Shown here piece after piece: positions 41,464 to 49,855 of a DNA stretch of 64,000 nucleotides (within the stretch, counting starts at the first letter, position 1; each line of letters starts with the position of its first letter). The notes beneath the pieces were generated by a model. The model was not told the origin of the DNA. It saw only the letters and a list, made by a program, of their open reading frames with translations, and made no database searches. Made by a program: the position numbers and the translations under genes. Source of the stretch: Chloroflexi bacterium 54-19 (GTDB lineage: Bacteria; Chloroflexota; Chloroflexia; Chloroheliales; Chloroheliaceae); assembly GCA_001898225.1 (NCBI GenBank), contig MKTJ01000047.1:323815-387814 (forward strand), given 5' to 3'.

Positions 41464-43803
41464 TTATTTGCTCACTTTTAGCTGGGCCAGGACGAGTGAA
41501 TTGCTGCCATCGGCCAGTGGTAAAGGCGTAAACTTGCCGTCGGGCAGGTAAAGGCCCAGCACCAGGTTATAGTCGCCGGGCGGCAGATTGGCGGGTAGCG
41601 CCAGGTTGGGCGTGTCAGTCACGATTTCGCCGGGCTTCCACTGGCCGGTCGGGTAAAGACCCTGCAAAGGCGGGGTGTCTCGGCTTGCCAGGTTCTGGTC
41701 CGGTTTTCCGGCAGGTTGCAAATGGATAAAGACCACGTAGTCCGCGCCGACCGGGCTCAAGACCTGCCAGTAGACGCTCAAACCGATGGTTTCGCCCGGT
41801 TTGAAGATGGGCCAGGGCTGGTTCTGACTAATCTCACCGGGTGGCGGCAGAAATATACGGCTGTCACCAGGGTTCCCGGCGTTCAGGCCGAGCAGCTTCA
41901 GTTTGCCGCCAAAGTCTACTCCTTTAGGGTATTGCAGCTTCAGGGTAGCGGGTGTGACCCCTGTTTTAACAACTGTGAAGGCCGGGCCGGGTTTTTCGAC
42001 CGCCTTGGTTTCAAACTGGTGGACGATGTTGGCCGGTTGGAGCAGTTGGGGATAGCTGCCCGCCGCGCCCAGCCCGTAGACCCGGTCCTGGTTAATAGCC
42101 AGGTACTGGATGCCCCGCTGCTGGTAGTATTCAAGCGGAAAATCGTTCACGCCCTGGTCAGCCACGCGGGTAAGGAGGTTGGGATAATCGCCCCACTGCT
42201 GGGGCCGCATTTCCACCATCTTTAGCGGACCCGGCCCGGCCTCGGTTTTCAGCCAATCCTCGACCCGGCTGTAACTGAACGGCTGGTCGTTGAACTGGTC
42301 GCCGTAAAAAATCGCTCCTAGCGTCCCGTTCATGGTCAACAGCAGGAAGATTAGCGGTATAACCACCGCGCCATAGCGGTTCAAGACCGGGTTCAGGCTA
42401 AACCTTGCCAGGCGAGGCGCGATAAAGCTATCCCAGGCCCAGACGCAAAACAGTCCTGCGAAGATGGCCCCGTAAAGGGTCAGCGGGAGGACGTTACGCG
42501 GGTAAATCAGTCGGTAGGAATTGATGCTTAAGAGGTAGACCAGCGGAAAACTTAGCACTAGCAGGTCGGCGGCCCGGTGCCGGAAGACCAGCAAAAGCAG
42601 CCCGCCCCCTGCCAGCAGGCAGAGCCACAGGCTGTCATTCCAGATGACCTGCAAATTGCCCAGCCAGGGCGTATCGGTAGCGTAGTCAACCGTCGAGAGG
42701 CGATACTTGGTGATATTGGTCCCGAATGCGTCGCTGTAGCCCTTTACCCGGGCTAAAAGGTAGGGGGTGGTTGCCAGGAAAATCAAACCTGCGGTCAGGA
42801 GGACGCTGCCGAGCCGGGGCGAGAAATAGCGCTTTATGCGGTCGGACCAGGTGGGTGTGGTATTGAGAGCCCGCAAGAAGGCGGCGACCAGTGGTAAGAC
42901 CAGGGTGACGACCCCGTTCCACTTGGTGCCGAGGGCCAGCCCGACTATCACGCCACTCCAGATATAATCGCGCAGGCGGCCCTTTTGAACGATATTCCAG
43001 GCCGGGATGAGGGCCGCCAGGGTCAGGGTCGCCATCGGCATATCCACGGTGACATAATGAGAGTGTTCGGTTGCCAGGGCTGAAAAGGCTACAAACCCCG
43101 CCGCCAGCAGCCCGGTCCGGCGGTCCTGCCAGATTTTCTTAACGGCCAGGTAGGCCAGGGGAATCGCCGCCGCTCCCCAGAGAGCGGTATAGGTCCGCTC
43201 CCAGATAAAGACCTGGGGTGCGGTGGTGATGGCATAGGTTTTGTCGGGCAGGCTGCTCACGCCGTTATAGAGTCCGGTAAAGTTGCCCCATAAGAATTGC
43301 AAGGCTCCAACGATAGCTTCCTGGTAAAGATAGAAGCTTGGATAGTAGTACATCTGGGTGTCGAAGTCGCCCGTCTTTAAGAGGTGCGTACCTACGTCCA
43401 CGGTCAGGTTTTCGTCGGCGGGAATGATATAGGGCAAACCGTTTTTCTGACCCCAGACCCGCAGCCATAAACCGAAAAGGGTCAGCAAAACAACAGCCAG
43501 GCCAAAGGGCGTGAACCTGCCGTAAACCCGGTGACTCCAGACAGAAAATTTTTGGCGGGTTTGTGAGGGCTTCTCAAGGGCCGGGCGCAAAAACGTTACC
43601 AGCAGGGCCGTGCCAAAAAGGGCCCAGACCCCGGCAGGTCCGGCCACCCACAGTTTACCCCGGCCAAGTTGGACCGCCAGAGCGGCCAGAAAAAGCCCCA
43701 CCAGGCCCAGGTTTAGCCAGAACGGCCAGCGCGGCGGTTTGGATTCGGGCGGGTTTGGTCCCGGAGTCTCCGGTGTAACCCGCTCCCCAGTAAATAATCT
43801 CAT
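41464..43803 (-). CDS. GT-C glycosyltransferase (family 39/PMT-like)
   Basis: About 779 residues with a large hydrophobic N-terminal half (roughly 11-13 helices) and a soluble C-terminal region. Near the first helix there is YIIPADENLTVDVGTHLLKT with the Asp/Glu pair of the first loop; DTQMYYYPSFYLYQEAIVGA resembles the GT39 second segment. From about residue 640 a beta-rich extracytoplasmic part appears (VGADYVVFIHLQPAGK, PPGDYNLVLGLYLPDG), likely a carbohydrate-binding-like module. Start 43803 (MRLFTGERVTPETPG) was chosen because the upstream 43 codons look non-conserved; a start at 43932 is possible. It is the first gene of a two-gene unit. Confidence 0.75.
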   Translation of the reverse strand: MRLFTGERVTPETPGPNPPESKPPRWPFWLNLGLVGLFLAALAVQLGRGKLWVAGPAGVWALFGTALLVTFLRPALEKPSQTRQKFSVWSHRVYGRFTPFGLAVVLLTLFGLWLRVWGQKNGLPYIIPADENLTVDVGTHLLKTGDFDTQMYYYPSFYLYQEAIVGALQFLWGNFTGLYNGVSSLPDKTYAITTAPQVFIWERTYTALWGAAAIPLAYLAVKKIWQDRRTGLLAAGFVAFSALATEHSHYVTVDMPMATLTLAALIPAWNIVQKGRLRDYIWSGVIVGLALGTKWNGVVTLVLPLVAAFLRALNTTPTWSDRIKRYFSPRLGSVLLTAGLIFLATTPYLLARVKGYSDAFGTNITKYRLSTVDYATDTPWLGNLQVIWNDSLWLCLLAGGGLLLLVFRHRAADLLVLSFPLVYLLSINSYRLIYPRNVLPLTLYGAIFAGLFCVWAWDSFIAPRLARFSLNPVLNRYGAVVIPLIFLLLTMNGTLGAIFYGDQFNDQPFSYSRVEDWLKTEAGPGPLKMVEMRPQQWGDYPNLLTRVADQGVNDFPLEYYQQRGIQYLAINQDRVYGLGAAGSYPQLLQPANIVHQFETKAVEKPGPAFTVVKTGVTPATLKLQYPKGVDFGGKLKLLGLNAGNPGDSRIFLPPPGEISQNQPWPIFKPGETIGLSVYWQVLSPVGADYVVFIHLQPAGKPDQNLASRDTPPLQGLYPTGQWKPGEIVTDTPNLALPANLPPGDYNLVLGLYLPDGKFTPLPLADGSNSLVLAQLKVSK

Positions 43804-44017
43804 CCTGAAAAAGTTTATAAATCGCGACTTTCGTTTTGAGCCTGGAAAAGGCCGGGTATTGGCGCTAAACCATCTCAAAGGGAGTGTTTTATGCGAAAGT
43901 CCTATAAATAAAGATACTGACCTGTAGACCATGTCCCCCCCAAAAGCAGAACAAGAGGTAGTATCTCATAAACGAGCTAAATGTTCCAACCGGGAATTTG
44001 AGATAGGGCGGGGTTAA

Positions 44018-44413
44018 TTAACGGCTGCGGTAAGGCCAGTGAGCAATCACCATGGCCCCGACCAGCACTACAAAGAAGACTACCGAAGCGCCCAGGGTTA
44101 TCTTGGCGTCAAACCAGCCCTTGGTAAAGCCAAAACTGAGGGTCATGGTTATGACCAGGATAAGGACGAGGGTGGTTATAAGCCAGCCGCTATGGGTGTT
44201 CAGGCTGAGCCGTTTGAGAAAGTCCCAGGGCCGGGCAGGTTGTTGGTGGACGCTAGCAACCGGTTTGGGGGCAGGCGGTTGCGCGTGCATTTCGGCCAGC
44301 AGCGTTCGGCTGGAAACTACAGGGGGTTTATAGCGGACCGTTGCAGAATTACGGGTATGGTCCGAGGTTTGAGGGGCCTTCTCAATCTGTCCTCGCTCCA
44401 TCTCATCAGACAT
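44018..44413 (-). CDS. Small membrane protein, two helices
   Basis: 131 residues from ATG 44413 (GGAGATG upstream); the frame is open farther but the upstream part is unlike protein. Residues 1-70 are polar and basic (PPAPKPVASVHQQPARPW). Two membrane helices follow, TLVLILVITMTLSFGF and LGASVVFFVVLVGAMVI, ending in WPYRSR. It could be a membrane-tethered cytoplasmic tail protein. No family recognised. It lies between the glycosyltransferase gene and the MarR locus on the opposite strand and may be a separate transcript. Confidence 0.6.
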   Translation of the reverse strand: MSDEMERGQIEKAPQTSDHTRNSATVRYKPPVVSSRTLLAEMHAQPPAPKPVASVHQQPARPWDFLKRLSLNTHSGWLITTLVLILVITMTLSFGFTKGWFDAKITLGASVVFFVVLVGAMVIAHWPYRSR

Positions 44414-44681
44414 AACATCATCTCCGGCGAGAAGGGTCGCATCAGGCAACCATAAATTAAAGGGTTTGTTTTGAAAAATCGTCAAGTAGGCAGTTGAAGA
44501 AAATTGACACCAGCGCTTATCATCACCACCGCAAGGTAGCGGTAGGGTTATATTAAACAAGTTAGGTAAAAAAAAGGTAAAAATTAGATTAGGGATTGGT
44601 AAAACCAAAAGCAGGTTGGTTGCCTAAAATGCTTCAAATTTAAAAATATCTCAGGTTTTGCCTCCAAGAAATAATTGATCC

Positions 44682-44710
44682 TTGCTTTTCAAGCGAAAGA
44701 GTGCTATATT
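44682..44710 (+). promoter_or_regulatory. Promoter of the MarR-MFS locus
   Basis: TTGCTT (-35), 17-bp spacer, TATATT (-10). The predicted start lies within the adjacent palindrome, 2 bp downstream of the -10 box, so bound repressor would block transcription. Confidence 0.7.
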
Positions 44711-44712
44711 CA

Positions 44713-44738
44713 TCAGGTAAACTTATAAGTTTACCTGA
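44713..44738 (+). promoter_or_regulatory. Perfect 26-bp palindrome, predicted MarR operator
   Basis: Arms TCAGGTAAAC / GTTTACCTGA around a central TTATAA. The site overlaps the transcription start of the MarR gene, as in autoregulated MarR systems. Core AGGTAAAC is consistent with wHTH dimers. Confidence 0.75.
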
Positions 44739-44762
44739 TATTCATTTGATGGTTTCGGTTAA

Positions 44763-45203
44763 ATGGAAGATAAAGACAACCAACAACAAGAGATAGATAA
44801 GCTGGTAAACGAATTGCACGATGTGGTGCGCCAGCTCTTGCGCCTGATGCGCCAGGAAGTCTCGCTCTACGACCTCTCCATGTCGCAGGTTTCGGTTATT
44901 GCCAAGCTGGACGTGCCGGGCGGCCTCACGGGGGCTGAACTGGCGCGGGCCGAAGGTGTAAAGCCGCAGTCAATGAGTTCGACGGTGGCTTCTCTTGAGA
45001 AGTTGGGGCTTATCCAGCGCCAACCCGACCCGGCGGATGGGCGGCGCATCGTGCTTTCGCTGACCGAGGCAGGTCTCGAAGCCCGGCGAAACCGCCTGGC
45101 CGCGAAACAAGTATGGTTGCACTCGGTAATCGAACAGTTGTCGCCTGCCGAACGCCAGGAATTAAAACGCGGTCTCGAACTGCTGGGCCGTATCAGCCGC
45201 TAG
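44763..45203 (+). CDS. MarR family transcriptional regulator
   Basis: 146 residues with a winged helix-turn-helix DNA-binding core: LRLMRQEVSLYDLSMSQVSV, LDVPGGLTGAELARAEGVKP (the helix-turn-helix), SMSSTVASLEKLGLIQRQPD and the wing PADGRRIVLSLTEAGLEARR. N- and C-terminal helices form the dimer interface. Such proteins usually sense phenolic or lipophilic compounds and repress efflux and detoxification genes. The perfect palindrome over its own promoter and the downstream isochorismatase-fold and MFS pump genes, all on one strand, fit that model. The ligand is not deducible. The start codon is ATG at 44763; no strong ribosome site is apparent. Confidence 0.93.
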   Translation: MEDKDNQQQEIDKLVNELHDVVRQLLRLMRQEVSLYDLSMSQVSVIAKLDVPGGLTGAELARAEGVKPQSMSSTVASLEKLGLIQRQPDPADGRRIVLSLTEAGLEARRNRLAAKQVWLHSVIEQLSPAERQELKRGLELLGRISR

Positions 45204-45302
45204 AAATTTTTATAACTGGCCGGCCTTTGAATTAAGAAGGTTTATTAGGAACACCCGGAAAGGTTCGCCAAAACAGCCGGGGAAAAGAAAAGGAGCAATC
45301 AC

Positions 45303-45878
45303 TTGCCTGTTACCACGCTTGACCCCAGGACTGCCCTGGTAATAATTGACCTGCAAAAAGGAATGCGGAATGTGCCTGCCGCCCACCCGGTCGAAGAAAT
45401 TTTTGCGCGGGCCGGAGAACTCGCCGCTGCCTTCCGCTCCTACCGGCTCCCGGTAGTCCTGGTCAATGTGATGGGTGGCGCGCCGGGCCGGACCGACTTT
45501 AAACGCCCCTCTATGATCCCACCCCCCGATTGGGCCGAACTGGTGCCGGAACTCGATGCCCAACCGGACGACCTCAAAATTACCAAGTATCGCTGGGGCG
45601 CTTTTCACGATACCGGCCTGCACCAACGACTGCAAGAACTGGGGGTTACTCAGGTCGTGCTTGCCGGGATTTCTACGAGCATCGGGGTCGAAACGACCGC
45701 TCGCGCCGCCTATGAGCATGGCTACAACGTCACGCTGGCGGTGGACGCCATGACCGACTCGAACCCGGCAGGTCACGAAAATAGTGTCAAGATTATCTTT
45801 CCTCGCCTCGGTGAGACCGGGACCGTTGCGGAAATCCTGACAGTCTTAAAAGCCACGCGGGGCGCCCAGGCCCAATAA
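45303..45878 (+). CDS. Isochorismatase-fold hydrolase lacking the usual catalytic cysteine
   Basis: 191 residues. The catalytic Asp16 lies in ALVIIDLQKGM and Lys95 in KITKYRWGAF. The motif that normally carries the Cys nucleophile (as in GVATNVCVESTA) reads GISTSIGVETTA with Gly128 in the cysteine position. True isochorismatases such as EntB and PhzD also lack this cysteine, whereas nicotinamidase-like amidases need it. So vinyl-ether hydrolysis, not amide hydrolysis, is more likely, but the substrate is unknown. Start is TTG with AAAAGGAG upstream. It is likely under the control of the preceding MarR regulator and 61 bp before the MFS pump. Confidence 0.82.
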   Translation: MPVTTLDPRTALVIIDLQKGMRNVPAAHPVEEIFARAGELAAAFRSYRLPVVLVNVMGGAPGRTDFKRPSMIPPPDWAELVPELDAQPDDLKITKYRWGAFHDTGLHQRLQELGVTQVVLAGISTSIGVETTARAAYEHGYNVTLAVDAMTDSNPAGHENSVKIIFPRLGETGTVAEILTVLKATRGAQAQ

Positions 45879-45939
45879 GGGGCCTTTTCACAAATTTAAG
45901 GCAGCCGGCTTTGCCGGAAAACGGGTCTATGCAAAGATA

Positions 45940-47337
45940 ATGGAAACTGAAACACAACCTCTTAAAACCCCTGTCTCTGAGAAGCCTTTCACCTGGCGTT
46001 TCGTAGCGCCCCTGATGTGGGGTTCTACCCTCAACCCGATAAACAGTTCCATCCTGGCGACGGCCTTGCTGGGTATCGCGACCGGTCTTAATGTGACCCT
46101 GGCCGAGGCGACTACTCTGGTGGCTGCCGTTTACCTGGCAAGCGCGGTCGGTCAACCGACCATGGGGAAACTGGCAACCCATTTTGGACCCCGGCGAGTC
46201 TTTGTGAGCGGGATGTCGGTGGTAGCAGTAGGGGGCCTGGTCGGCTGGCTGGCCCCAAATATCGCCTGGCTGCTGGTGTCAAGGCTCCTGATTGGGATTG
46301 GAACCTCGGCGGGTTATCCGACGGCGATGACTATGATACGCCAGCGGGTCGATACTTTTCAGACCGGGGTACCAGGTAACGTCCTGGGGAGTCTTTCTAT
46401 TGCCGGGCAGGTCACGACCGCACTCGGTCTGCCGCTTGGCGGTGTCCTGGTCGGTTTATTTGGCTGGCGGGCGGTCTTCTTTATCAATATCCCGCTTGCG
46501 CTTATCGGCATCACCGGGACGCTTGTGTGGGTGCCGCGGGATGTCATTAAACCGGGGCAGCGGCGGGGTTCGCTGCTCCAGGCCCTTGACCCGCTCGGTA
46601 TTACCCTGTTCGCGGGGTCTATCATCGGTCTGCTGGTCTTTTTGCAGAATCTGAAAGAGCCGCTCTGGTGGCTTGGGGCCGTGGTTGTGGTCTTCCTGGG
46701 GGCCTTTATCGCCTGGGAACGCCAGGCCAAAATCCCTTTTGTTGATATTCCAATGCTGAGCCGGAATCGCCCGCTCCAGCGTACTTACCTGCGGAACTTT
46801 CTAGCCCTGACCGCGCTTTACCTGGCCCTGTACGGTCTGAGCCAGTGGATGGAGCAAAGCCTGGCCCTATCGGCCACCACAGTTGGCCTGGTCTTGCTGC
46901 CTTTGACCCTGGTCGCAATTGCCATAACCGCTATCGTCTCCCGGCGCAACCTGATGCGCGGGCCTCTGCTTATCACCGGGGTGTGTATTATCGCCAGCGG
47001 GGTAACTCTCATCTTCGTGAATTCGCAGACAAGTATCGCGGTAATGGTCGGGCTAAGTATCATAATGGGCCTGGCGAGCGGCCTGGGGAACATTGGCAAC
47101 CAGCTAACCCTTTACCAGCAAAGTCCCAGCAGCGAAATCGGGGTGGCCGCGGGGTTATTGCGGGCGTCTACCAACGTGGGGGCGATTTTTTCTTCCAGTA
47201 TTATCGCGTTGGCTTTTGGCAAGGCGGCCACCGATGGCGGTCTGCACAATATCGCCTACGCCTTTAGCGTGCTGGGTATTATCGTGTTCTTGATGGTGGC
47301 CTTCGACCGGGCGATACCCTGGAAAGCCACCCGCTAG
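45940..47337 (+). CDS. MFS transporter, DHA2/EmrB-QacA type
   Basis: 465 residues with about 13-14 membrane helices. Motif A-like GKLATHFGPRRVFVSG near residue 70, IGIGTSAGYPTAMTMI near 115, AGQVTTALGLPLGGVLVGLFGW (motif C-like), and a C-terminal SEIGVAAGLLRASTNVGAIF. Drug:H+ antiporters of this group export diverse organic compounds. Together with the MarR regulator and the isochorismatase-fold enzyme upstream it makes a classical repressor-plus-efflux locus. The ATG has no strong ribosome site, but the homologous start (helix 1 region FTWRFVAPLMWGSTL) fits. Substrate unknown. Confidence 0.9.
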   Translation: METETQPLKTPVSEKPFTWRFVAPLMWGSTLNPINSSILATALLGIATGLNVTLAEATTLVAAVYLASAVGQPTMGKLATHFGPRRVFVSGMSVVAVGGLVGWLAPNIAWLLVSRLLIGIGTSAGYPTAMTMIRQRVDTFQTGVPGNVLGSLSIAGQVTTALGLPLGGVLVGLFGWRAVFFINIPLALIGITGTLVWVPRDVIKPGQRRGSLLQALDPLGITLFAGSIIGLLVFLQNLKEPLWWLGAVVVVFLGAFIAWERQAKIPFVDIPMLSRNRPLQRTYLRNFLALTALYLALYGLSQWMEQSLALSATTVGLVLLPLTLVAIAITAIVSRRNLMRGPLLITGVCIIASGVTLIFVNSQTSIAVMVGLSIIMGLASGLGNIGNQLTLYQQSPSSEIGVAAGLLRASTNVGAIFSSSIIALAFGKAATDGGLHNIAYAFSVLGIIVFLMVAFDRAIPWKATR

Positions 47338-47367
47338 TTTTTTATCAATGGAGGGAGTATCATAAAA

Positions 47368-47697
47368 ATGGAGTGGCTCTACCACGTCGCTTATTTCTTT
47401 GGGGGTCTTTTTCTAACCAATGCCATCCCCCACTTTGTTACCGGCTTGATGGGGCGGCCTTTTCAAACCCCTTTCGCCCACCCGTCAGGCGTGGGTCTTT
47501 CCACTTCGACCCTGAACGTGGTGTGGGCTTTTATCAACCTGGTGCTTGGGTATGTCCTTGTCTGCCAGGTTGGGAATTTTGACCTGCGCTCCTGGGCCGA
47601 CGCTATTACCCTGGGGCTGGCCTTATTGCTCGGCGGTCTTTTCACGGCGTGGAATTTTGGCCGGATAAACGGCGGTAACAACCCCGAAGACCGCTAA
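47368..47697 (+). CDS. Small membrane protein, 109 aa
   Basis: Three predicted membrane segments: 1-22 (WLYHVAYFFGGLFLTNAIPH), about 45-65 (STLNVVWAFINLVLGYVLVC) and 78-98 (AITLGLALLLGGLFTAWNF). The loop HFVTGLMGRPFQTPFAHP is conserved-looking. A GGAGGGAG ribosome site fixes the ATG at 47368. It follows the MFS gene by 30 bp and probably belongs to the same MarR-controlled transcript. I do not recognise the family. Confidence 0.7.
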   Translation: MEWLYHVAYFFGGLFLTNAIPHFVTGLMGRPFQTPFAHPSGVGLSTSTLNVVWAFINLVLGYVLVCQVGNFDLRSWADAITLGLALLLGGLFTAWNFGRINGGNNPEDR

Positions 47698-47768
47698 CAG
47701 CGTGCCTTGTTCGAGATTGTTACCGGGGATAACCGCACCAGCCGGGTATTTTCGATATGGGTTTTGTC

Positions 47769-48668
47769 TTACGATTGCGCGGCCAGTTCGGGGAAATGTT
47801 CTTCAAAGTAGCGGCCCCAATCGGGTTGAGAGCCATCTTTATCCCGGAAATCGTATTCGCGTTTGAGTTTCCAGGTGCTTTGATAGGTGCCGGTTTTCGC
47901 CATGATATTTGGGTCGCTGGCTAAAGCGGCGACGGCTTCCCCGATATAGTAGGGGGTTTCCGAGGCGATGAAATGCTCCTCCTGTTTAGTGGCATCCTTC
48001 CAGGTTTCCTCGGTGACGCCAAAATAGTCGAGCATTTCCTCCGAGCGTAAAAAGCCTGGGGTTAGCGAAAGCGCGGCTACCCCGTGCGGTTTTAGTTCTT
48101 CGGACATTCCATAAGCCAGCCGCATGACCGAGTTTTTAACCAGGTCGTAGGCCAGGTTGCCCCGGTAGCGGAAGGTATCGCCGTCGGTTACCTCAATTAT
48201 CAAACCTTTGCCGCGCGAAATTATGAGGGGCGCGCCATAACGGGCCGTAATAATGTGGGTATGGACGGCATTTTCCAGCAGTTGCAGGACCGTTTGCACA
48301 GGAAGTTCCCAGAACGGTTTGCCCATCTGGCTCCCGGTGAAAGGCTCCCCACCCCAGATGTCATTGACTAAAATATCCAGGCCGACCTGCTCCGCCTTTA
48401 CCCGTTCGAATAGAGCGCTGACCTGGCCTTCGTCACGGTGGTCCACCTGGACGGCAATCCCGGTCCCTCCGGCGGCGCTAACCAGTTCGGCGGTTTCATC
48501 AATGGTTTCGGGACGGCCCATCCCCACGCCTTTCTGGCCTCGCACGCTTCGCCCGGTGCAATAGACCGTGGCCCCGGCCCGGCCTAACCCCAGCGCGATA
48601 CCTCGCCCGGCCCCACGGGTGGCCCCGGCTACAACTGCTACTTTCCCGCTCAAAGGTTTTTCCGCCAT
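47769..48668 (-). CDS. Short-chain dehydrogenase/reductase
   Basis: 299 residues. Cofactor motif VAVVAGATRGAGRGIALGLG (GxxxGxG), then NDIWGGEPF (NNAG-like motif reads NDIWG) and the catalytic Tyr/Lys in YDLVKNSVMRLAYGMSEEL. The Ser/Thr of the usual catalytic triad is in the unusual EVTDGDTFRY segment, so catalysis may differ. C-terminal part (about 200-299) has GVTEETWKDATKQEEHF and a WKLKREYDFRDKDG tail. Resembles the DHRS1-like group. It is transcribed divergently from a WYL regulator that probably controls it through a symmetric operator between them. Confidence 0.85.
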   Translation of the reverse strand: MAEKPLSGKVAVVAGATRGAGRGIALGLGRAGATVYCTGRSVRGQKGVGMGRPETIDETAELVSAAGGTGIAVQVDHRDEGQVSALFERVKAEQVGLDILVNDIWGGEPFTGSQMGKPFWELPVQTVLQLLENAVHTHIITARYGAPLIISRGKGLIIEVTDGDTFRYRGNLAYDLVKNSVMRLAYGMSEELKPHGVAALSLTPGFLRSEEMLDYFGVTEETWKDATKQEEHFIASETPYYIGEAVAALASDPNIMAKTGTYQSTWKLKREYDFRDKDGSQPDWGRYFEEHFPELAAQS

Positions 48669-48737
48669 TCGGTTTACTCCTTTTCAAAATAATCGGGTTT
48701 TCAAAATTTTTGTTTCGGAATTTCTCTTATACCTTCT

Positions 48738-48798
48738 GTTATCAGTATACCTTCTTAATATGACAACCATTGTCATATTTGGGATCTATACTTAAAAT
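48738..48798. promoter_or_regulatory. Divergent promoter pair with shared palindromic operator
   Basis: AATATGACAA and TTGTCATATT (48757-48766, 48770-48779) form a 10-bp inverted repeat with a 3-bp centre. Each arm contains TTGTCA as a -35 box: rightward with TAAAAT 17 bp downstream (48793-48798), leftward with GATAAC 17 bp downstream (48738-48743). One bound dimer would occlude both promoters, of the WYL regulator and the SDR. Confidence 0.7.
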
Positions 48799-48854
48799 GG
48801 AGGTGGACAACCAGTTTCAAAGCGATTAACCAGGGTGTGGAGAAAGGGGAAACA

Positions 48855-49814
48855 ATGCGGGCCGACCGATTGCTTTCGATAATGCTGCTTTTGCAGGCCC
48901 ATCGCCGTTTGACGGCGGGCGACCTGGCGCGCCGCCTGGAAGTCTCGGAGCGGACCATTCACCGCGATATGGAAGCCCTGGGTGTGAGCGGGATTCCGGT
49001 GACCGCCGAACGTGGGGCCGGGGGCGGGTGGAGTCTGCTCGAACCCTACCAGACCAACCTCACCGGCCTCAACGAAGCGGAAATCCAGGCCCTTTTCCTG
49101 GCAAAACCGGCCAGTTTGCTCGCTGACCTGGGTCTGAACCAGGCCGCCGAAGCCGCCCTTATCAAACTGTTCGCAGCCTTACCTGCCTTTCAGCGCCAGG
49201 GCGCCGAATATGCCCGCCAGCGCATCTATATTGATACCAGCGGGTGGCGGCAAACCGGGGAAACAAACGCCTGGTTGCCCACTCTCCAGGAAGCGGTCTG
49301 GGAAGAACGGCAGGTCCGACTGGTCTATCGCCGCAACGACGATACCGAGGTCGAGAGGGTGGTAGACCCTTTAGGGCTGGTGGCAAAGGGCAATATCTGG
49401 TACCTGGTGGCGGGCGTGGATGGCGAAATTCGTTCCTACCGGGTATCTAGGGTGATTGAGGCTGTCCCGGTGCCGACACCTTGCCAGCGACCCCCTGATT
49501 TCGACCTCGAAGCTTACTGGAAAGCGTCGGCGGGGCAGTTCCAGGCCACCCTGCCGGTTTACCGGGTGACGGTCCGGGTGGCGCCGGAATTTATCCGGCG
49601 GTTGGGTTTCAGTTTGCGGTTTGCCCGGATTGAGAAGACCGGGCCAATTGAGGAGGACGGCTGGCAAGAAGTGATTATCCGGTTCCAGACCGAGCAGGAA
49701 GCCTGCGAACACTTATTGGGTTTTGGTACTCAAACCGAGGTCGTGGAGCCGCACGAATTAAGGGAAAGAATTATAGAGGGAGCCAGGGCGACCCTGGAAT
49801 TTTATAAAAAATAA
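48855..49814 (+). CDS. WYL-domain transcriptional regulator (YafY type)
   Basis: 319 residues from ATG 48855, preceded by AAAGGGGA; an earlier in-frame start is weaker. HTH_11 at 1-55: MRADRLLSIMLLLQAHRRLT, GDLARRLEVSERTIHRDME. The WYL domain begins about 145 with VRLVYRRNDDTEVERVVDPL and GLVAKGNIWYLVAG (the W-Y-L signature) and continues SYRVSRVIEAVPV; a C-terminal WCX part follows (RVAPEFIRRLGF). Regulators of this class often sense ligands or single-stranded nucleic acid fragments and control stress, sugar or defence genes. The palindrome between it and the divergent SDR makes autoregulation likely. Confidence 0.9.
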   Translation: MRADRLLSIMLLLQAHRRLTAGDLARRLEVSERTIHRDMEALGVSGIPVTAERGAGGGWSLLEPYQTNLTGLNEAEIQALFLAKPASLLADLGLNQAAEAALIKLFAALPAFQRQGAEYARQRIYIDTSGWRQTGETNAWLPTLQEAVWEERQVRLVYRRNDDTEVERVVDPLGLVAKGNIWYLVAGVDGEIRSYRVSRVIEAVPVPTPCQRPPDFDLEAYWKASAGQFQATLPVYRVTVRVAPEFIRRLGFSLRFARIEKTGPIEEDGWQEVIIRFQTEQEACEHLLGFGTQTEVVEPHELRERIIEGARATLEFYKK

Positions 49815-49855
49815 GAGCCTGCTAGTTTTCGGGCTAACAGGCTCATTGTTTTTTA
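49815..49855 (+). terminator. Terminator of the WYL regulator gene
   Basis: GAGCCTGCTAG and CTAACAGGCTC (one mismatch) with an 8-nt loop, then TTGTTTTTT a few bases on. Confidence 0.75.
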
